Assembly: GCA_017471885.1 (NCBI GenBank)
Contig: JAFURI010000106.1
Coordinates: 1-46,822, forward strand
Direction of reading: 5' to 3'
From: Clostridia bacterium
GTDB taxonomy: Bacteria; Bacillota; Clostridia; Christensenellales; Aristaeellaceae
Length of the DNA stretch: 46,822 nucleotides
Below are positions 33,132 to 42,369 of the stretch, in pieces. The position numbers and the translations under genes are program-made. The notes under the pieces were generated by a model that saw nothing but the letters and a program-made list of their open reading frames with translations, had not been told where the DNA came from and did not search any database. The stretch's first letter is position 1. Every line of letters begins with the position of its first letter.

Positions 33132-34008
33132 TATCATGGTAGGTACCCTGTGAGTAATCCAGGCCGCTGGTCTTGTAGTCATAGGTCATGATGGGGCGAT
33201 CCTTCTCCAGCAGCGGATTGGGGCGCGGAATGGCAGAGAGCAGAGAGCGGGTGTAGGGATGCACCGCATGCTCGAACACGTCCGCCGTGGTGCCGCTTTC
33301 CACCAGATGACCCAGATGCAAAACGCCAATGGTATCGGAGATATAGCGCACCATGGACAGATCGTGCGCAATGAAGAGAATTGCGCAGCCGGTCTCCACC
33401 TGAATGCTCTTGAGCAGATTCACCACCTGCGCCTGTATGGAAACGTCCAGCGCGGAGATGGCCTCGTCGGCAATGATGAGGTCGGGCTTCATGATCAGGG
33501 CGCGAGCGATACCCACGCGCTGGCGCTGACCGCCGGAAAGCTGGTGAGGATAGCGGTTGGCATGCTCCTTGGAAAGGCCTACCTTCTTGAGAATCGCATA
33601 GACCATTTCCCGCCGTTCTTCCTGGCTGGAATACATTTGATGGATATCAATGCCCTCGGCAATGATGTCCATTACTTTTTCCCTGGGATTCAGCGACGCC
33701 ATAGGATCCTGGAAGATCATGTGCATCTTGGTGCGCAGCATCCGGACAGTATCCCTGGGCATTTTGCCGGAGATATCCTGCCCGCAGAAGGTGATCTTAC
33801 CGTCGGTAGGATCATACAGGCGGATGATGGAACGGCCGGTGGTGGACTTGCCGGAACCGGACTCGCCTACCAGACCGTAAATCTCGCCGCGATGGATGGT
33901 GAAGGAAATATCGTCCACAGCCTTTACCGTATAGCTGCGGCTGATGGGAAAATACTGCTTGAGGTTCTCCACCTTCAGAAGGACCTCACGCTGATCATTT
34001 GCCTGCAT
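33064..34008 (-). CDS. oppF: Oligopeptide ABC transporter ATP-binding protein OppF/DppF type
   Basis: A 314-residue ABC ATPase. Walker [10 protein letters not shown] at residues 48-56, the Q-loop MIFQDPMASLNPRE, the signature LSGGQRQRVGIARAL, Walker B LIIADEAISALDVS and a C-terminal oligopeptide extension (HPYTRSLLSAIPRPNP) that is typical of OppF. It forms the ATPase pair with OppD at the membrane. Overlap with oppD is 14 bases; GGAGGT precedes the ATG. Last gene of oppABCDF; no terminator seen, and its end overlaps the LysR gene. Transported ligand may be peptides, but the family also moves nickel and oligosaccharides. Confidence 0.93.
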   Translation of the reverse strand: MQANDQREVLLKVENLKQYFPISRSYTVKAVDDISFTIHRGEIYGLVGESGSGKSTTGRSIIRLYDPTDGKITFCGQDISGKMPRDTVRMLRTKMHMIFQDPMASLNPREKVMDIIAEGIDIHQMYSSQEERREMVYAILKKVGLSKEHANRYPHQLSGGQRQRVGIARALIMKPDLIIADEAISALDVSIQAQVVNLLKSIQVETGCAILFIAHDLSMVRYISDTIGVLHLGHLVESGTTADVFEHAVHPYTRSLLSAIPRPNPLLEKDRPIMTYDYKTSGLDYSQGTYHDITDTHKVLGTDADVQRWLKELA

Positions 34009-35080
34009 TTTTGACCTCCTCCCTCATGCTGTCAATGCGCCGGCGCAGGGGTTCGGGCATTTCCACCCGGGGTGCGTCGGGATGCAGGAGCCACGTAGCC
34101 GCGCTGTGAGTTTCGCTGATGCGGAACATAGGCGGCTCGCGGTGCCTGTCCACCTCAAGAGCATACTGATTGCGGGGCGCAAACGCGTCGCCCTCCACAG
34201 GCTTGAGCAGGTTGGGCGGGCTGCCGGGAATGGTGTACAGGGAATCGCTGTTTTCATCCATATCCGGAACCGACAGCAGCAGACCCCAGGTATAGGGGTG
34301 AGCAGGCTCGAAGAACAGGTCTTCGGCAGAGCCCTTCTCCACCAGCTTGCCGGCGTACATCACAGCCACGGTATCTGCCACGCGGGCCACCACGCCCAGA
34401 TCGTGGGTAATATAGATGACGGTCAGATTCTTCTTGCGCTGGATATCCTTGATCAGGTCAAGAATCTTGGCCTGCACCGTCACGTCCAGCGCAGTGGTGG
34501 GTTCGTCGCAGATCAGCAGATCCGGGTCGCAGGCCAGGGCGATGGCAATCACCACGCGCTGGCGCATACCGCCGGAGAGCTGGTGCGGATAGTTCTTGAA
34601 GCGCTTTTCCGCATCGGTGATGCCCACCAGCTGCAGCAGCTCCAGCGCCCGCTGACGCGCCTCAGGGCGGGTGACGCCCTTCTGACGCAGCACGCTTTCC
34701 ATGATCTGCGCGCCGATGGTCATGGTGGGGTTCAGGCTGGTCATAGGATCCTGGAAAACCAGTGCGATGTGCTTGCCGCGGATCTCCTTCTGCAGCTGCT
34801 TGTCGTTCATCTCCAGCAGGTTGCGGGTCACGGTCTTGCCGCTCTCGTCCTGATAGGTAAAGTCGATGCGGCCGGAATCAATGATCTCGTTGGCTGCATG
34901 AATGCCCAGCACGGACTTCACGGTCACGGACTTGCCCGAACCGGACTCGCCCACGATGGCCAGCGTCTCGCCCCTGTGCAGTTCCAGATCAATACCGCGG
35001 ATGGCATTGACCCGGCCTGCAAAGGTTTTGAAGGAGATGGACAAGTCGGAAATCTTCAGGATGGTCTCCTGGTTATTCAT
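33995..35080 (-). CDS. oppD: Oligopeptide ABC transporter ATP-binding protein OppD/DppD type
   Basis: A 361-residue ABC ATPase with Walker [25 protein letters not shown], signature [15 protein letters not shown], Walker [15 protein letters not shown] and the C-terminal OppD extension ([19 protein letters not shown], then [13 protein letters not shown]). That last part is the region which often carries cluster-binding cysteines in OppD; cysteines are absent from it here. AGGAGGAGG precedes the ATG. 15 bases separate it from oppC. Confidence 0.93.
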   Translation of the reverse strand: MNNQETILKISDLSISFKTFAGRVNAIRGIDLELHRGETLAIVGESGSGKSVTVKSVLGIHAANEIIDSGRIDFTYQDESGKTVTRNLLEMNDKQLQKEIRGKHIALVFQDPMTSLNPTMTIGAQIMESVLRQKGVTRPEARQRALELLQLVGITDAEKRFKNYPHQLSGGMRQRVVIAIALACDPDLLICDEPTTALDVTVQAKILDLIKDIQRKKNLTVIYITHDLGVVARVADTVAVMYAGKLVEKGSAEDLFFEPAHPYTWGLLLSVPDMDENSDSLYTIPGSPPNLLKPVEGDAFAPRNQYALEVDRHREPPMFRISETHSAATWLLHPDAPRVEMPEPLRRRIDSMREEVKNAGK

Positions 35081-35095
35081 CGTCTTCCTCCTCCT

Positions 35096-36115
35096 TTACA
35101 TACTGCGCATCTGGGGATCGATCGCGTCACGCAGGCCGTCGCCCAGCAGGTTGAACGAAAGCATCAGCACGGACAGCACAGCAGCCGGGCACAGCACCTG
35201 ATAGGGATAGAGCATGGCGCTGCGGTAGCCGTCGTTGATCAGCGTGCCTAGCGAAGCCATGGGGATCGGGACGCCCAGACCGATAAAGGCCAGGAACGCC
35301 TCGAAGAAGATGGCGTGGGGCACAGAAAACATGAAGGTAATGATGATCTGGCCCATGGTATTGGGCAGCAGATGCTTGAGCAGGATGCGCTTGGGGGATG
35401 CGCCCAGCGTACGGGACGCCAGCACATACTCGTTGCTCTTGAGCTTGAGCACCTGCGCACGGACGATACGGCTCATGTTCACCCAGCCGGTAATCGCCAG
35501 CGCCAGACAGATTGTGGGAATGCCGGGCTCCATGGCAAGAAGCAGCAGCATCATGATAATCAGATTCGGGATGCCGGTAAGGATCTCGATCAGACGCTGC
35601 ATGATCATGTCTATCTTCCCGCCGAAGAATCCGGCTACCATGCCGTATGTGACGCCGATTACCACGTCAAGTACCACGGCCAGCACGGCAATCAGCAGCG
35701 AGATACGGGTACCCACCCATACGCGGGTCCAGATATCGCGGCCCAGATTATCCGTGCCGAAGTAATGATACTGGTCCTCGATGCCCTTCTTGGCGTACAT
35801 ATCCACGCCCTTGCGGGTGCCGTCAAAAATACCCAAATCCTCCAGCACCGGAATGCGCATGGGCATGTTGGTGGTCTTGGAGTTAATTTCCTTATAGGTA
35901 TAAGGACTGAGCATAGGCGCAAAAATGGCGAACAGCACGATCACCAGCAGGCAAATCAGGCTGATAGCGGTAGCCTTGTTAGCGAAGAGCGTAAGGATGA
36001 TTTCCTTCACATAAGAATGACCGGAGAAGTTTTCGTCCACGAATTCGTCGGCATTGTAGCCCACCAGACGGCGTTCTTCCTCCGTCAGGTGCTGGACGTT
36101 CTGCATATCCTTCAT
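35096..36115 (-). CDS. oppC: Oligopeptide ABC transporter permease OppC type
   Basis: About 339 residues with five or six membrane segments; the N-terminal part before the first segment (to about residue 33) is hydrophilic. GTDNLGRDIWTRVWVGTRISL (pieces: GTDNLGRDIW, VGTRISL) and the EAA-type loop (TLGASPKRILLKHLLPN) are OppC signatures; IDPQMRSM ends the protein. ATG 36115 is ten bases after AAGGAG. A GTG at 36124 gives a 4-base overlap with oppB but is one base after that site; either is possible. Confidence 0.9.
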   Translation of the reverse strand: MKDMQNVQHLTEEERRLVGYNADEFVDENFSGHSYVKEIILTLFANKATAISLICLLVIVLFAIFAPMLSPYTYKEINSKTTNMPMRIPVLEDLGIFDGTRKGVDMYAKKGIEDQYHYFGTDNLGRDIWTRVWVGTRISLLIAVLAVVLDVVIGVTYGMVAGFFGGKIDMIMQRLIEILTGIPNLIIMMLLLLAMEPGIPTICLALAITGWVNMSRIVRAQVLKLKSNEYVLASRTLGASPKRILLKHLLPNTMGQIIITFMFSVPHAIFFEAFLAFIGLGVPIPMASLGTLINDGYRSAMLYPYQVLCPAAVLSVLMLSFNLLGDGLRDAIDPQMRSM

Positions 36116-36120
36116 GGAAC

Positions 36121-37053
36121 TCACTCTCCTTTCGTCACGCGGATCCGGGGATCAATCAGACCATAGAGGATATCCACGGTCAGCATCACCAGGATGTACA
36201 GCGCACAATAGATAAACGCCAGCGTAAAGGTGACGTTGTAGTCGTTTTCCTGAATGGCAGTAATCAGCAGACCGCCGATACCGGGGACAGAGAAAGCCTT
36301 CTCCACCACCAGAGAGCCGGTCAGCACGTTGACAACCGAGGGGGCAATGACGGTGATGACGCCGGTCAGCACGTTGCGCAGCACGTGACGGATCGTCAGC
36401 GCAGGCTTGCTCACACCCTTGGTCTTGGCAAGGGTGATGTAGTTCTGGTTCATCACGTCGATGATTTCAGAGCGGGTATAGCGTGCCACGCTGGCCATGG
36501 GAGACATTGCCAGCGTCAGCGAGGGAAGAATACTGGAAAGGAACGGAGACTTCGCAGAATACAGGAAAGGCAGCATCTGCCACTTGAAGCCAACAAAGTA
36601 AGCCAGCAGCAGTGCAAAGGCGAACGCAGGCATACTCACGCCGATGATCGCCAGCGCGGACATGATAGAGTCCATCAGCTTGTTATGGTTGAAGCCGGCC
36701 AAAATACCCATCACAAGGCCCATCAGCACACCGATGACGATGGCCTGCAGACCGATACGGATGGTTACGGGAAAGCGCTTGACCAGCAGATCGGCGATGG
36801 GCATATTCTGCTGAATATTGTACGATACGCCGAAATCGCCTTGAACCATGTTGACGATATAATTGATATACCGGTTGAAGAACGGCTGATCAAGACCGTA
36901 GCGTGCCTCAATCTTCGCACGCTGTTCAGGCGTAAGCTCAGGATTGTTGAAGGGAGAACCGGGCATAATTTCCATCAGGGTGAACAAAAGGAGCAGCACG
37001 ACCAAAAGCGTAACAACTGCCATGAGCAGTCGCTTCAGCACATACTTTTTCAC
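36121..37053 (-). CDS. oppB: Oligopeptide ABC transporter permease OppB type
   Basis: A 310-residue permease with about six membrane segments. MKKYVLKRLLMAVVTLLVVL opens the first, and the EAA-type loop is YITLAKTKGVSKPALTIRHVLRNVL (read as LAKTKGVSKPALTIRHVL); the end IDPRIRVTKGE is as in DppB/OppB. Starts with GTG 37053, seven bases after AGGAGG. 186 bases separate it from oppA; that spacer has a stable hairpin, a common device to keep more binding protein than permease. Confidence 0.92.
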   Translation of the reverse strand: MKKYVLKRLLMAVVTLLVVLLLLFTLMEIMPGSPFNNPELTPEQRAKIEARYGLDQPFFNRYINYIVNMVQGDFGVSYNIQQNMPIADLLVKRFPVTIRIGLQAIVIGVLMGLVMGILAGFNHNKLMDSIMSALAIIGVSMPAFAFALLLAYFVGFKWQMLPFLYSAKSPFLSSILPSLTLAMSPMASVARYTRSEIIDVMNQNYITLAKTKGVSKPALTIRHVLRNVLTGVITVIAPSVVNVLTGSLVVEKAFSVPGIGGLLITAIQENDYNVTFTLAFIYCALYILVMLTVDILYGLIDPRIRVTKGE

Positions 37054-37160
37054 TCCAGCACCTCCTAAGGCTTGCTGATGTATTGCTTGTTGTCATGGAA
37101 GTAACCGTTGTTCCGGCAGAGGATCCGCTGGAATGATAATGTCCCTTAAGACATTGAATG

Positions 37161-37204
37161 CCCGGCGTATCCGGCTTTCCAGAGCGGAAGCGGTATACGC
37201 CGGG
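37161..37204 (-). terminator. Intercistronic hairpin between oppA and oppB
   Basis: Arms with CCCGGCGTAT (37161-37170) and ATACGCCGGG (37195-37204), extended inward by GCTTCC/GGAAGC pairing. No T run, so it is more likely an mRNA-protecting or partial stop element than a full terminator. The sequence TTAACAAGGGTTAA at 37211-37224 is a second small inverted repeat. Confidence 0.6.
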
Positions 37205-37239
37205 ACTTGATTAACAAGGGTTAATTTTTCCTGATACGA

Positions 37240-38844
37240 TTACTCAGCGATGTCAGCGAACATGAAGTCCCAGCTGATGCCGATCAGGTTCTTCACATAG
37301 CCGGTGATGCTGGGGTTCAGCAGCAGGCAGTCAGCAGTGCGATACACGGGGATCGCCACGCCGGACTTCTGAGCCATTTCTTCCAGATCCAGGCAGTTGT
37401 TCCAGATGACTTCGGCATTGGTCTCGGTCAGAGTAGCATTGTACAGGGTGTCGAACTCCTCGTTGGAGTACTTGGCATAGTTCAGGGCCTGGCCAGTGGT
37501 GTACTGACCCAGCTTAGCCAGCACGTTGGGCACGGAGGAACCGGTGCGGTGCAGGGCCAGCTGGAAATTGCCGGTCTCCATGTCGTCCAGACGCTGGGCC
37601 TTGGGCATGACCTGCAGGTTGATGGTCAGGCCGGGGCAGGCAGTCTCGATCTCGGACTGGATGAAGGCAGCCACGCTCTGGGCGGACTCGGAATCTTCCA
37701 CGGTAAAGTTCAGGGTCAGGGTTTCAACGTTCAGCTCAGCCTTGGCAGCCTCCCAATACTTGGCGGCGGCAGCCTTGTCGCAGGACCAGAAGTCGGGGCG
37801 CACAGAGTTGAACTCTTCGCCGGCAGCGTTGAAGAACACGTCGGAATAGTTGCAGTCATACTTGGCGCGGGAACCGTCGGCCAGGATGTCGGTCACCAGA
37901 GCTTCACGGTCGATGGCGAAGCCCAGAGCATAACGCAGGTTCACATTCTGCAGCTCGGGAACGTTGAAGTTGGGCACAACGTACCAGCTGTAGGTGGTGG
38001 GAGCGGAGAAGAAGGCTTCGCTGTCCTGATACATATCCACCAGGTCAGAGGTCAGGATGACCATATCGGCAGCGTCGGTCTCGAAGGCCATGATGCCGGT
38101 CTGGGTGTCCTTGATCACCTGATACTCGATGGCGTCCAGCTTAACCTTGTCGGCGTTCCAGTAGTTGGGGTTCTTGGTCAGGGTCCAGGTCAGGTCGCCG
38201 GCAGTCCAGTTGTCCAGGGTGAAGGCGCCGCAGGTCAGCAGAGTCTCAGAGGACAGGGCGTACTGATCGCCGCAGGCTTCCACGAACTTCTGGTTCAGGG
38301 GGCCGAAGGCGCAGTCGCACAGGAAGCTGGTCAGCCAGGTGCAGGGAGCGGTCAGCTCAACCACGAAGGTCTTGTCGTCGGGAGCGCTCACGCCCAGCTC
38401 GGAGGAAGGAACGGTGCCCTTGTTGATTTCGGGCATGTTCTTGATGGGCAGGTAGTTGAACAGGAAGATGTGCTCAAAGCCGTACTCAACGGTCACGGCG
38501 CGCTTCCAGGCATACACGAAATCGTGAGCGGTCACGGGATCGCCGTTGGACCACTTGGAGTCGCGCAGCTTGAAGGTGTAGGTCAGGCCGTCGGGGGAAA
38601 CTTCGTAGCTCTCGCACAGAGCGCCCTGGGGCACGCCGTTGGCGTCCAGACGGAACAGGCTGTCAACCAGCAGGCTCATGATGCTGGTGGTGTAGCCGTC
38701 GCCGGTGTTGCCGCTGTCCATGGTGTCCATTTCGACATTCTGGGTCAGGCGCAGCACCTTGCCTTCAGCATTGGCAACGGTCAGCATGGACATGGCCATA
38801 ACCATTACCAGTACGATTGCTACCAGGCGGGACAGGTTCTTCAT
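37240..38844 (-). CDS. oppA: Oligopeptide ABC transporter substrate-binding protein
   Basis: A 534-residue SBP_5 family binding protein. MKNLSRLVAIVLVMVMAMSM is a signal peptide with a probable type I cleavage after ANA at 24-26; there is no lipobox cysteine, though Bacillota OppA is usually a lipoprotein. YKVSPDGLTYTF-like segment (YEVSPDGLTYTFKLRDSKWSNGDPVTAHDF, read as SPDGLTYTFKLRD and WSNGDPVTAHDFVYAW) is the family signature. The ligand is probably a peptide, but a sugar oligomer is possible. First gene of oppABCDF; CAAAGGAG precedes ATG 38844. Confidence 0.92.
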   Translation of the reverse strand: MKNLSRLVAIVLVMVMAMSMLTVANAEGKVLRLTQNVEMDTMDSGNTGDGYTTSIMSLLVDSLFRLDANGVPQGALCESYEVSPDGLTYTFKLRDSKWSNGDPVTAHDFVYAWKRAVTVEYGFEHIFLFNYLPIKNMPEINKGTVPSSELGVSAPDDKTFVVELTAPCTWLTSFLCDCAFGPLNQKFVEACGDQYALSSETLLTCGAFTLDNWTAGDLTWTLTKNPNYWNADKVKLDAIEYQVIKDTQTGIMAFETDAADMVILTSDLVDMYQDSEAFFSAPTTYSWYVVPNFNVPELQNVNLRYALGFAIDREALVTDILADGSRAKYDCNYSDVFFNAAGEEFNSVRPDFWSCDKAAAAKYWEAAKAELNVETLTLNFTVEDSESAQSVAAFIQSEIETACPGLTINLQVMPKAQRLDDMETGNFQLALHRTGSSVPNVLAKLGQYTTGQALNYAKYSNEEFDTLYNATLTETNAEVIWNNCLDLEEMAQKSGVAIPVYRTADCLLLNPSITGYVKNLIGISWDFMFADIAE

Positions 38845-38915
38845 AGTAATCTCTCCTTTGTATGATATTCAGGACTTATTATTCCTGCGGGGTACCGGAG
38901 AAATAATATGCATAC

Positions 38916-38945
38916 ATTCTATTTGAAAACCTTTCCGTTGTCCAA
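38916..38945 (-). promoter_or_regulatory. Candidate promoter of oppABCDF
   Basis: Minus strand TTGGAC (38945-38940), 18-base spacer, TAGAAT (38921-38916). The 318-base spacer 38845-39162 holds this and the plus-strand promoter at 39086; it is AT-rich and shows no gene. Confidence 0.45.
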
Positions 38946-39085
38946 TGCCAATTTGTTTAACTTTTGACGACCGAATTGATATAACTTGTTTACTGCACTT
39001 TTATTGTTTTTTCGCAGGACATCATTCGCCAAAATGACGGATATTTCTTGCTTTTCCTTCACTTTTTTCAAAAAAAGCGTTCGTC

Positions 39086-39114
39086 TTTTCAAAATTGCTC
39101 CAATATGATATGAT
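39086..39114 (+). promoter_or_regulatory. Candidate promoter of the FMN-binding protein gene
   Basis: TTTTCA (39086-39091), 17-base spacer, TATGAT (39109-39114). Confidence 0.5.
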
Positions 39115-39162
39115 ATAGATGTCGCGGATCACATTCGCAATTTTATGCAGGAGGTATGCAAA

Positions 39163-39555
39163 ATGCAGGAAGTATTCGATTTTCTGAAAAAGAACCGTAC
39201 CTATTACCTTGCCACCATGGAAGGCGATCAGCCCCGTGTGCGCCCCTTTGGCACCGTCAATATCTATGAGGGCAAGCTATATATCCAGACCGGTCGCTCC
39301 AAGGCTGTGTCCCAGCAGATCGCCAAGAACCCCAAGGTGGAGATCTGCTCCTGCGCCGACGGCAAGTGGGTGCGCATCAGCGCCGAGCTGGTGGACGACG
39401 ACCGTCGCGAACCCAAGGCTGATATGCTGGACAACTATCCCCACCTGAAGAAGAACTACGATCCTGACGATGGCAACACCCAGGTGTTCTACCTCAAGGA
39501 TGCCGTGGCTACCTTCTCCTCCTTCACCGAGCCTCCCCGCACTGTCAAGTTCTGA
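39163..39555 (+). CDS. Pyridoxamine 5'-phosphate oxidase-like FMN-binding protein
   Basis: A 130-residue split-barrel protein of the PNPOx-like family. LKKNRTYYLATMEGDQPRVRPFG at the N-terminus (residues 8-30; key pieces YYLAT and RVRPFG) is the flavin-phosphate site pattern, and GRSKAVSQQIAKNPKVEIC follows it. Typical of small nitroimidazole-resistance or general FMN-reductase-like proteins; the substrate is unknown. AGGAGGT is nine bases before ATG 39163; the ATG at 39145 spans that site and is rejected. Single-gene unit ended by a hairpin. Confidence 0.88.
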   Translation: MQEVFDFLKKNRTYYLATMEGDQPRVRPFGTVNIYEGKLYIQTGRSKAVSQQIAKNPKVEICSCADGKWVRISAELVDDDRREPKADMLDNYPHLKKNYDPDDGNTQVFYLKDAVATFSSFTEPPRTVKF

Positions 39556-39572
39556 TCTACCATCAGGCCCTT

Positions 39573-39591
39573 CCCTTCCGGAAGGGTTTTT
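39573..39591 (+). terminator. Terminator of the FMN-binding protein gene
   Basis: 5-bp stem CCCTT-CCGG-AAGGG followed by T5 at 39587-39591; compact. Confidence 0.7.
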
Positions 39592-39604
39592 ATATATGTA
39601 GAAA

Positions 39605-39644
39605 AACCTCCCGATGCAGATCGTTTTTTCTGCACCGGGAGGTT
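39605..39644 (-). terminator. Terminator of the transporter/PL22/nitroreductase operon
   Basis: Stem of about 15 bp with one mismatch (39605-39619 with 39630-39644), followed on the minus strand by a T run; 17 bases after the nitroreductase stop. Confidence 0.75.
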
Positions 39645-39660
39645 GTTTTTGTTCTGAAAT

Positions 39661-40383
39661 TTAGTTTAGCTCTACGGTTCCCATGTAGATAAACCCGTCC
39701 TTCAGCGGCGGATCTTTTTCGCGCCGGAAAGCAAAGGATTCGTTCGTCAGCATCAGATGCGCCAGCGCAATGCCTACGTCCATGGGATTGTACTTGCCCA
39801 GCATCCGACGCTTGATTACGTTCAGCTCCTCACGATACACATGCAGCACGTTCTCTCCTGCATGTACGAAGTACCATGGCTGACTGTTGCAGGCCGAAGG
39901 TGCAAGCCGCGCTGCCTCCAGCCTGTCGTCCGGATAATCCGCGATCTCCCCCATGGCCTTGCGCCGGAAATCTTCTGCGCAGGTGCGTTCCGGTACACTC
40001 TTCGGCTTGCCGAAGGGCATCAGGATAGCGTGCTTCATCCCCGAGGGCACAAGGGATTCATCCGGCCAGCCCATGCCTACCCAGCAGGAACCCAGACTCT
40101 GCGACTGCAGATACAGATCCACCTGCTGGAACATGAAGCCCACGTTCTCCAGCCAGCCGGGCCTGTCCTCGCTGCACACGCTGATATAATGCGGCGCATC
40201 CCACTTCTGCAGCAGTGTCACGTGAGCTTTGTCAAGAATCTCCGCATGCACGGCGATGGAAGCATCAAGCGGAACTGCCTTGGCCATGAATGCGCGGATT
40301 TCCGCCAGCTGGCTCTCCTCCAGCGGCTGTTTCTCATAGGCGCGCACAGACCGCCGTCTGCCGATCATCTCTTTAAGTTCCAT
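39661..40383 (-). CDS. Nitroreductase family protein (TM1586-like, two-halved)
   Basis: A 240-residue protein with the FMN-phosphate motif RRRSVRAYEKQPLEESQL at residues 9-26 and a second nitroreductase-like half (RLAPSACNSQPWYFV near residue 161, where classic enzymes have it at the start). This permuted layout is that of the putative TM nitroreductase family (TM1586 type). A redox function is likely, but the electron acceptor and natural substrate are unknown. AAGGAGG is nine bases before ATG 40383. It is last in the transporter/CE4/PL22 run, so could act on an aromatic or quinone compound released from plant material; this is only inference. Confidence 0.8.
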   Translation of the reverse strand: MELKEMIGRRRSVRAYEKQPLEESQLAEIRAFMAKAVPLDASIAVHAEILDKAHVTLLQKWDAPHYISVCSEDRPGWLENVGFMFQQVDLYLQSQSLGSCWVGMGWPDESLVPSGMKHAILMPFGKPKSVPERTCAEDFRRKAMGEIADYPDDRLEAARLAPSACNSQPWYFVHAGENVLHVYREELNVIKRRMLGKYNPMDVGIALAHLMLTNESFAFRREKDPPLKDGFIYMGTVELN

Positions 40384-40425
40384 GCTGCATTCCTCCTTTC
40401 AGGCTGCCGGATGGCGTGCACAGGC

Positions 40426-41445
40426 TTACCAGTCCTTCATTACCTGCTTCAGATCAATGGTGCAGACCTGTGCAATACCGTTCTCATCAGGATTGTTGAA
40501 CAGCACCATATCGCCCGCGCGGTTGAAGGACGGATGCTGATGATCCGCGCCGGACTTGCAGCTGCCGGTGGTGGCGATCAGCTTCTGCTTGCCGGTTTCG
40601 CGCTCGATGAGCACCACGCCCTCCTGCACGTCCACGCCCAGATAGCTGATGCGGTCAGCCACGATCCACTTGCGATCACGGCTCAGGCAGGGATGCAGCA
40701 GCTGCTCGCTTTCTGCAGCCTGATCAAAGTGACGGCCGTCCTTGTCGCCGATCATGACACGGCCGCGCAGCTTCATGAAGGCCATCTCCTGACCGTCTGC
40801 CGACCACACCTCGTGGGTGATCCACTCGTTGGGATGCTCCACATAGTACGGGCGCACATAGCGTTCGGGTACGTCGCACATCCAGGTGCGCTGGAAGGCG
40901 TCGCCCTCGGTCTCGTGAATGTAGAAGATCAGGTTCTCGTCCGTGGGGCAGATCTGCGCATGGCCCAGCCGGTAGTCGCTGCGGTAGACGATCTCCGGTT
41001 CCTTGCCCGGATCCAGAATGATCAGGGAGTAAATCTTGTTGGGCAGATGATAGCTGCAGGCAATGCGGCCCGTATCAGCCGCCGTCAGATGCGTGGTCAG
41101 CTTGCCGCCCGCAGGCAGCTCGCCCACCTTGCTCATGGTATTGTCGTCCAGATTGACAATGTATACTTCATTATCATTCTTGCAGACATACGCCTGATTC
41201 TTCACGCGGTCCAGCGCGAAGCCGCGATAGCTTTCGTCGCACACCAGCGTCATATCACCGGTTTCCACGTCCACGCGGTAGCAGCCGCCGTCGTTGCAGC
41301 CGTTGGTCTGGTTCTTGTTGAAATAGAAGTACTTGTCGTCCACCGAGAAATTCTCCGTGGTAAAGTACAGCTTTGCGTTACGTTCGGGGCCGTCGGTATA
41401 CTTGCGAATCATGTAACCGGTAATCGGGTCGCGATATTCAATCAT
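40426..41445 (-). CDS. Oligogalacturonate lyase-like seven-bladed beta-propeller (PL22)
   Basis: A 339-residue protein resembling oligogalacturonide lyase (Ogl, PL22), which splits short galacturonate oligomers in the cytoplasm. Consistent segments are GHAQICPTDENLIFYIHETEGD (key pieces GHAQICPTDE, IHETEG) and the catalytic-side His set ITHEVWSADGQEMAFMK, DHQHPSFNRAGDMVLFNNPDENG (DHQHPSFN, LFNNPDENG). Strand-repeat pattern throughout. No signal peptide. It is paired with a CE4-like deacetylase and a CUT1 transporter in the same operon, a pattern that fits uptake of pectin fragments. Distance from characterised Ogl is unclear; related uncharacterised propellers also exist. AAAGGAG precedes ATG 41445. 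Confidence 0.8.
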   Translation of the reverse strand: MIEYRDPITGYMIRKYTDGPERNAKLYFTTENFSVDDKYFYFNKNQTNGCNDGGCYRVDVETGDMTLVCDESYRGFALDRVKNQAYVCKNDNEVYIVNLDDNTMSKVGELPAGGKLTTHLTAADTGRIACSYHLPNKIYSLIILDPGKEPEIVYRSDYRLGHAQICPTDENLIFYIHETEGDAFQRTWMCDVPERYVRPYYVEHPNEWITHEVWSADGQEMAFMKLRGRVMIGDKDGRHFDQAAESEQLLHPCLSRDRKWIVADRISYLGVDVQEGVVLIERETGKQKLIATTGSCKSGADHQHPSFNRAGDMVLFNNPDENGIAQVCTIDLKQVMKDW

Positions 41446-41466
41446 GCTGAAACGCTCCTTTCATGA

Positions 41467-42267
41467 TCACAGTTGCAAGTTCTCTCCTGCAGGTATGCGT
41501 ACCGGTTCGCCGTCATTGACGCGGATCCAGCAGTCCCTGGCATTGGGATTGTAAACGAAGCTGTTGTCCGCAGCAAACTGCAGGCGCTGGAAATCATCCA
41601 TAGCATCCATGAACTCGATGTTGGTGCAGTACCATATATCATCCTGACCGCCCATCATCTTGCAGAAGCCCTCGATCAGATCCCAGTTGTCCCTGTCGTC
41701 GAACTCATAGCTGTGACCCCAGACGTACATCAGATACAGGTACTGCTTCTTGAACAGACCCTTGAACTCCTCCCCCAGCTCCATCAGCCGGTGGTTGTGA
41801 TGACAGGTAGCCTTCCAGCGGTAGGGATCCTCCGGCAACGCGAAATTATCCGAGGAACCCACCACACGGGAATAGCGGATGCCGCACAGAGGCAGAGCCT
41901 TCACAATATCCTCGCTCAGAGAACCGTTGGGATAGCTCAGGCCGCGGACAGGGTAGCCCATGATCTTCTCCAGATCGCGGCGGTCCGCCAGCACCTCCTC
42001 GATGACCTCCGGCAGCGGACAGCGGGCGATGGTAGGATGGGTTACCGTATGGCACGCCACCTCGTGACCTGCATACAGCTGCTGAAATTCCTCAGGCTTG
42101 ATGCGCTTGGGATCGTCAAACAATCCGGAATTGATATGGAAGGTACCCTTGATGCCGTAGCGGTTGAAGATATCCACCAGACGGCGGTCCTGCAGCTTGC
42201 CGTCGTCGTAGCTGAGAGTCAGCGCCTTGTGCTTGCCGCCGGGATAGCAGCAGTAAACCTTGTTCAC
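41467..42267 (-). CDS. Polysaccharide deacetylase (CE4/NodB-like)
   Basis: A 266-residue NodB-homology protein. TLSYDDG at residues 17-23 is the metal/catalytic aspartate motif, HTVTHPTI (around residue 73-80) provides the two metal His, and LSYPNGS (around 110) the third region; the usual later His appears in MYVWGHSYEF. No signal peptide, so a cytoplasmic deacetylase, which is less usual than the secreted peptidoglycan kind, and points to deacetylation of an imported sugar oligomer such as acetylated pectin or xylan fragments. GTG 42267 is nine bases after AGGAGG; a 3-codon ATG-AAT-CCG mini-frame ends on that start (GTGA overlap). 21 bases separate it from PL22. Confidence 0.85.
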   Translation of the reverse strand: MNKVYCCYPGGKHKALTLSYDDGKLQDRRLVDIFNRYGIKGTFHINSGLFDDPKRIKPEEFQQLYAGHEVACHTVTHPTIARCPLPEVIEEVLADRRDLEKIMGYPVRGLSYPNGSLSEDIVKALPLCGIRYSRVVGSSDNFALPEDPYRWKATCHHNHRLMELGEEFKGLFKKQYLYLMYVWGHSYEFDDRDNWDLIEGFCKMMGGQDDIWYCTNIEFMDAMDDFQRLQFAADNSFVYNPNARDCWIRVNDGEPVRIPAGENLQL

Positions 42268-42301
42268 GGATTCATTCCTCCTACAATCTGCGGATAGAAA
42301 A

Positions 42302-42336
42302 GGGGCTGCTGCCCTTTTTTAAGAAGCAGCAGCCCC
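42302..42336 (-). terminator. Partial terminator after the sugar-binding protein gene
   Basis: 11-bp perfect stem (42302-42312 with 42326-42336), T4 on the minus strand. It lies between the abundant binding-protein gene and the downstream enzyme genes, so it likely reduces their transcription. Confidence 0.7.
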
Positions 42337-42369
42337 AGTGGGTTTGCTTTGAGTCAGTCAGAAAGCTGA

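Noticed and set aside
39145-39163. Earlier ATG at 39145 for the FMN-binding protein
   Set aside because: It lies before the AGGAGGT site that serves ATG 39163, and the extra residues (MQEVCK) encode that site.
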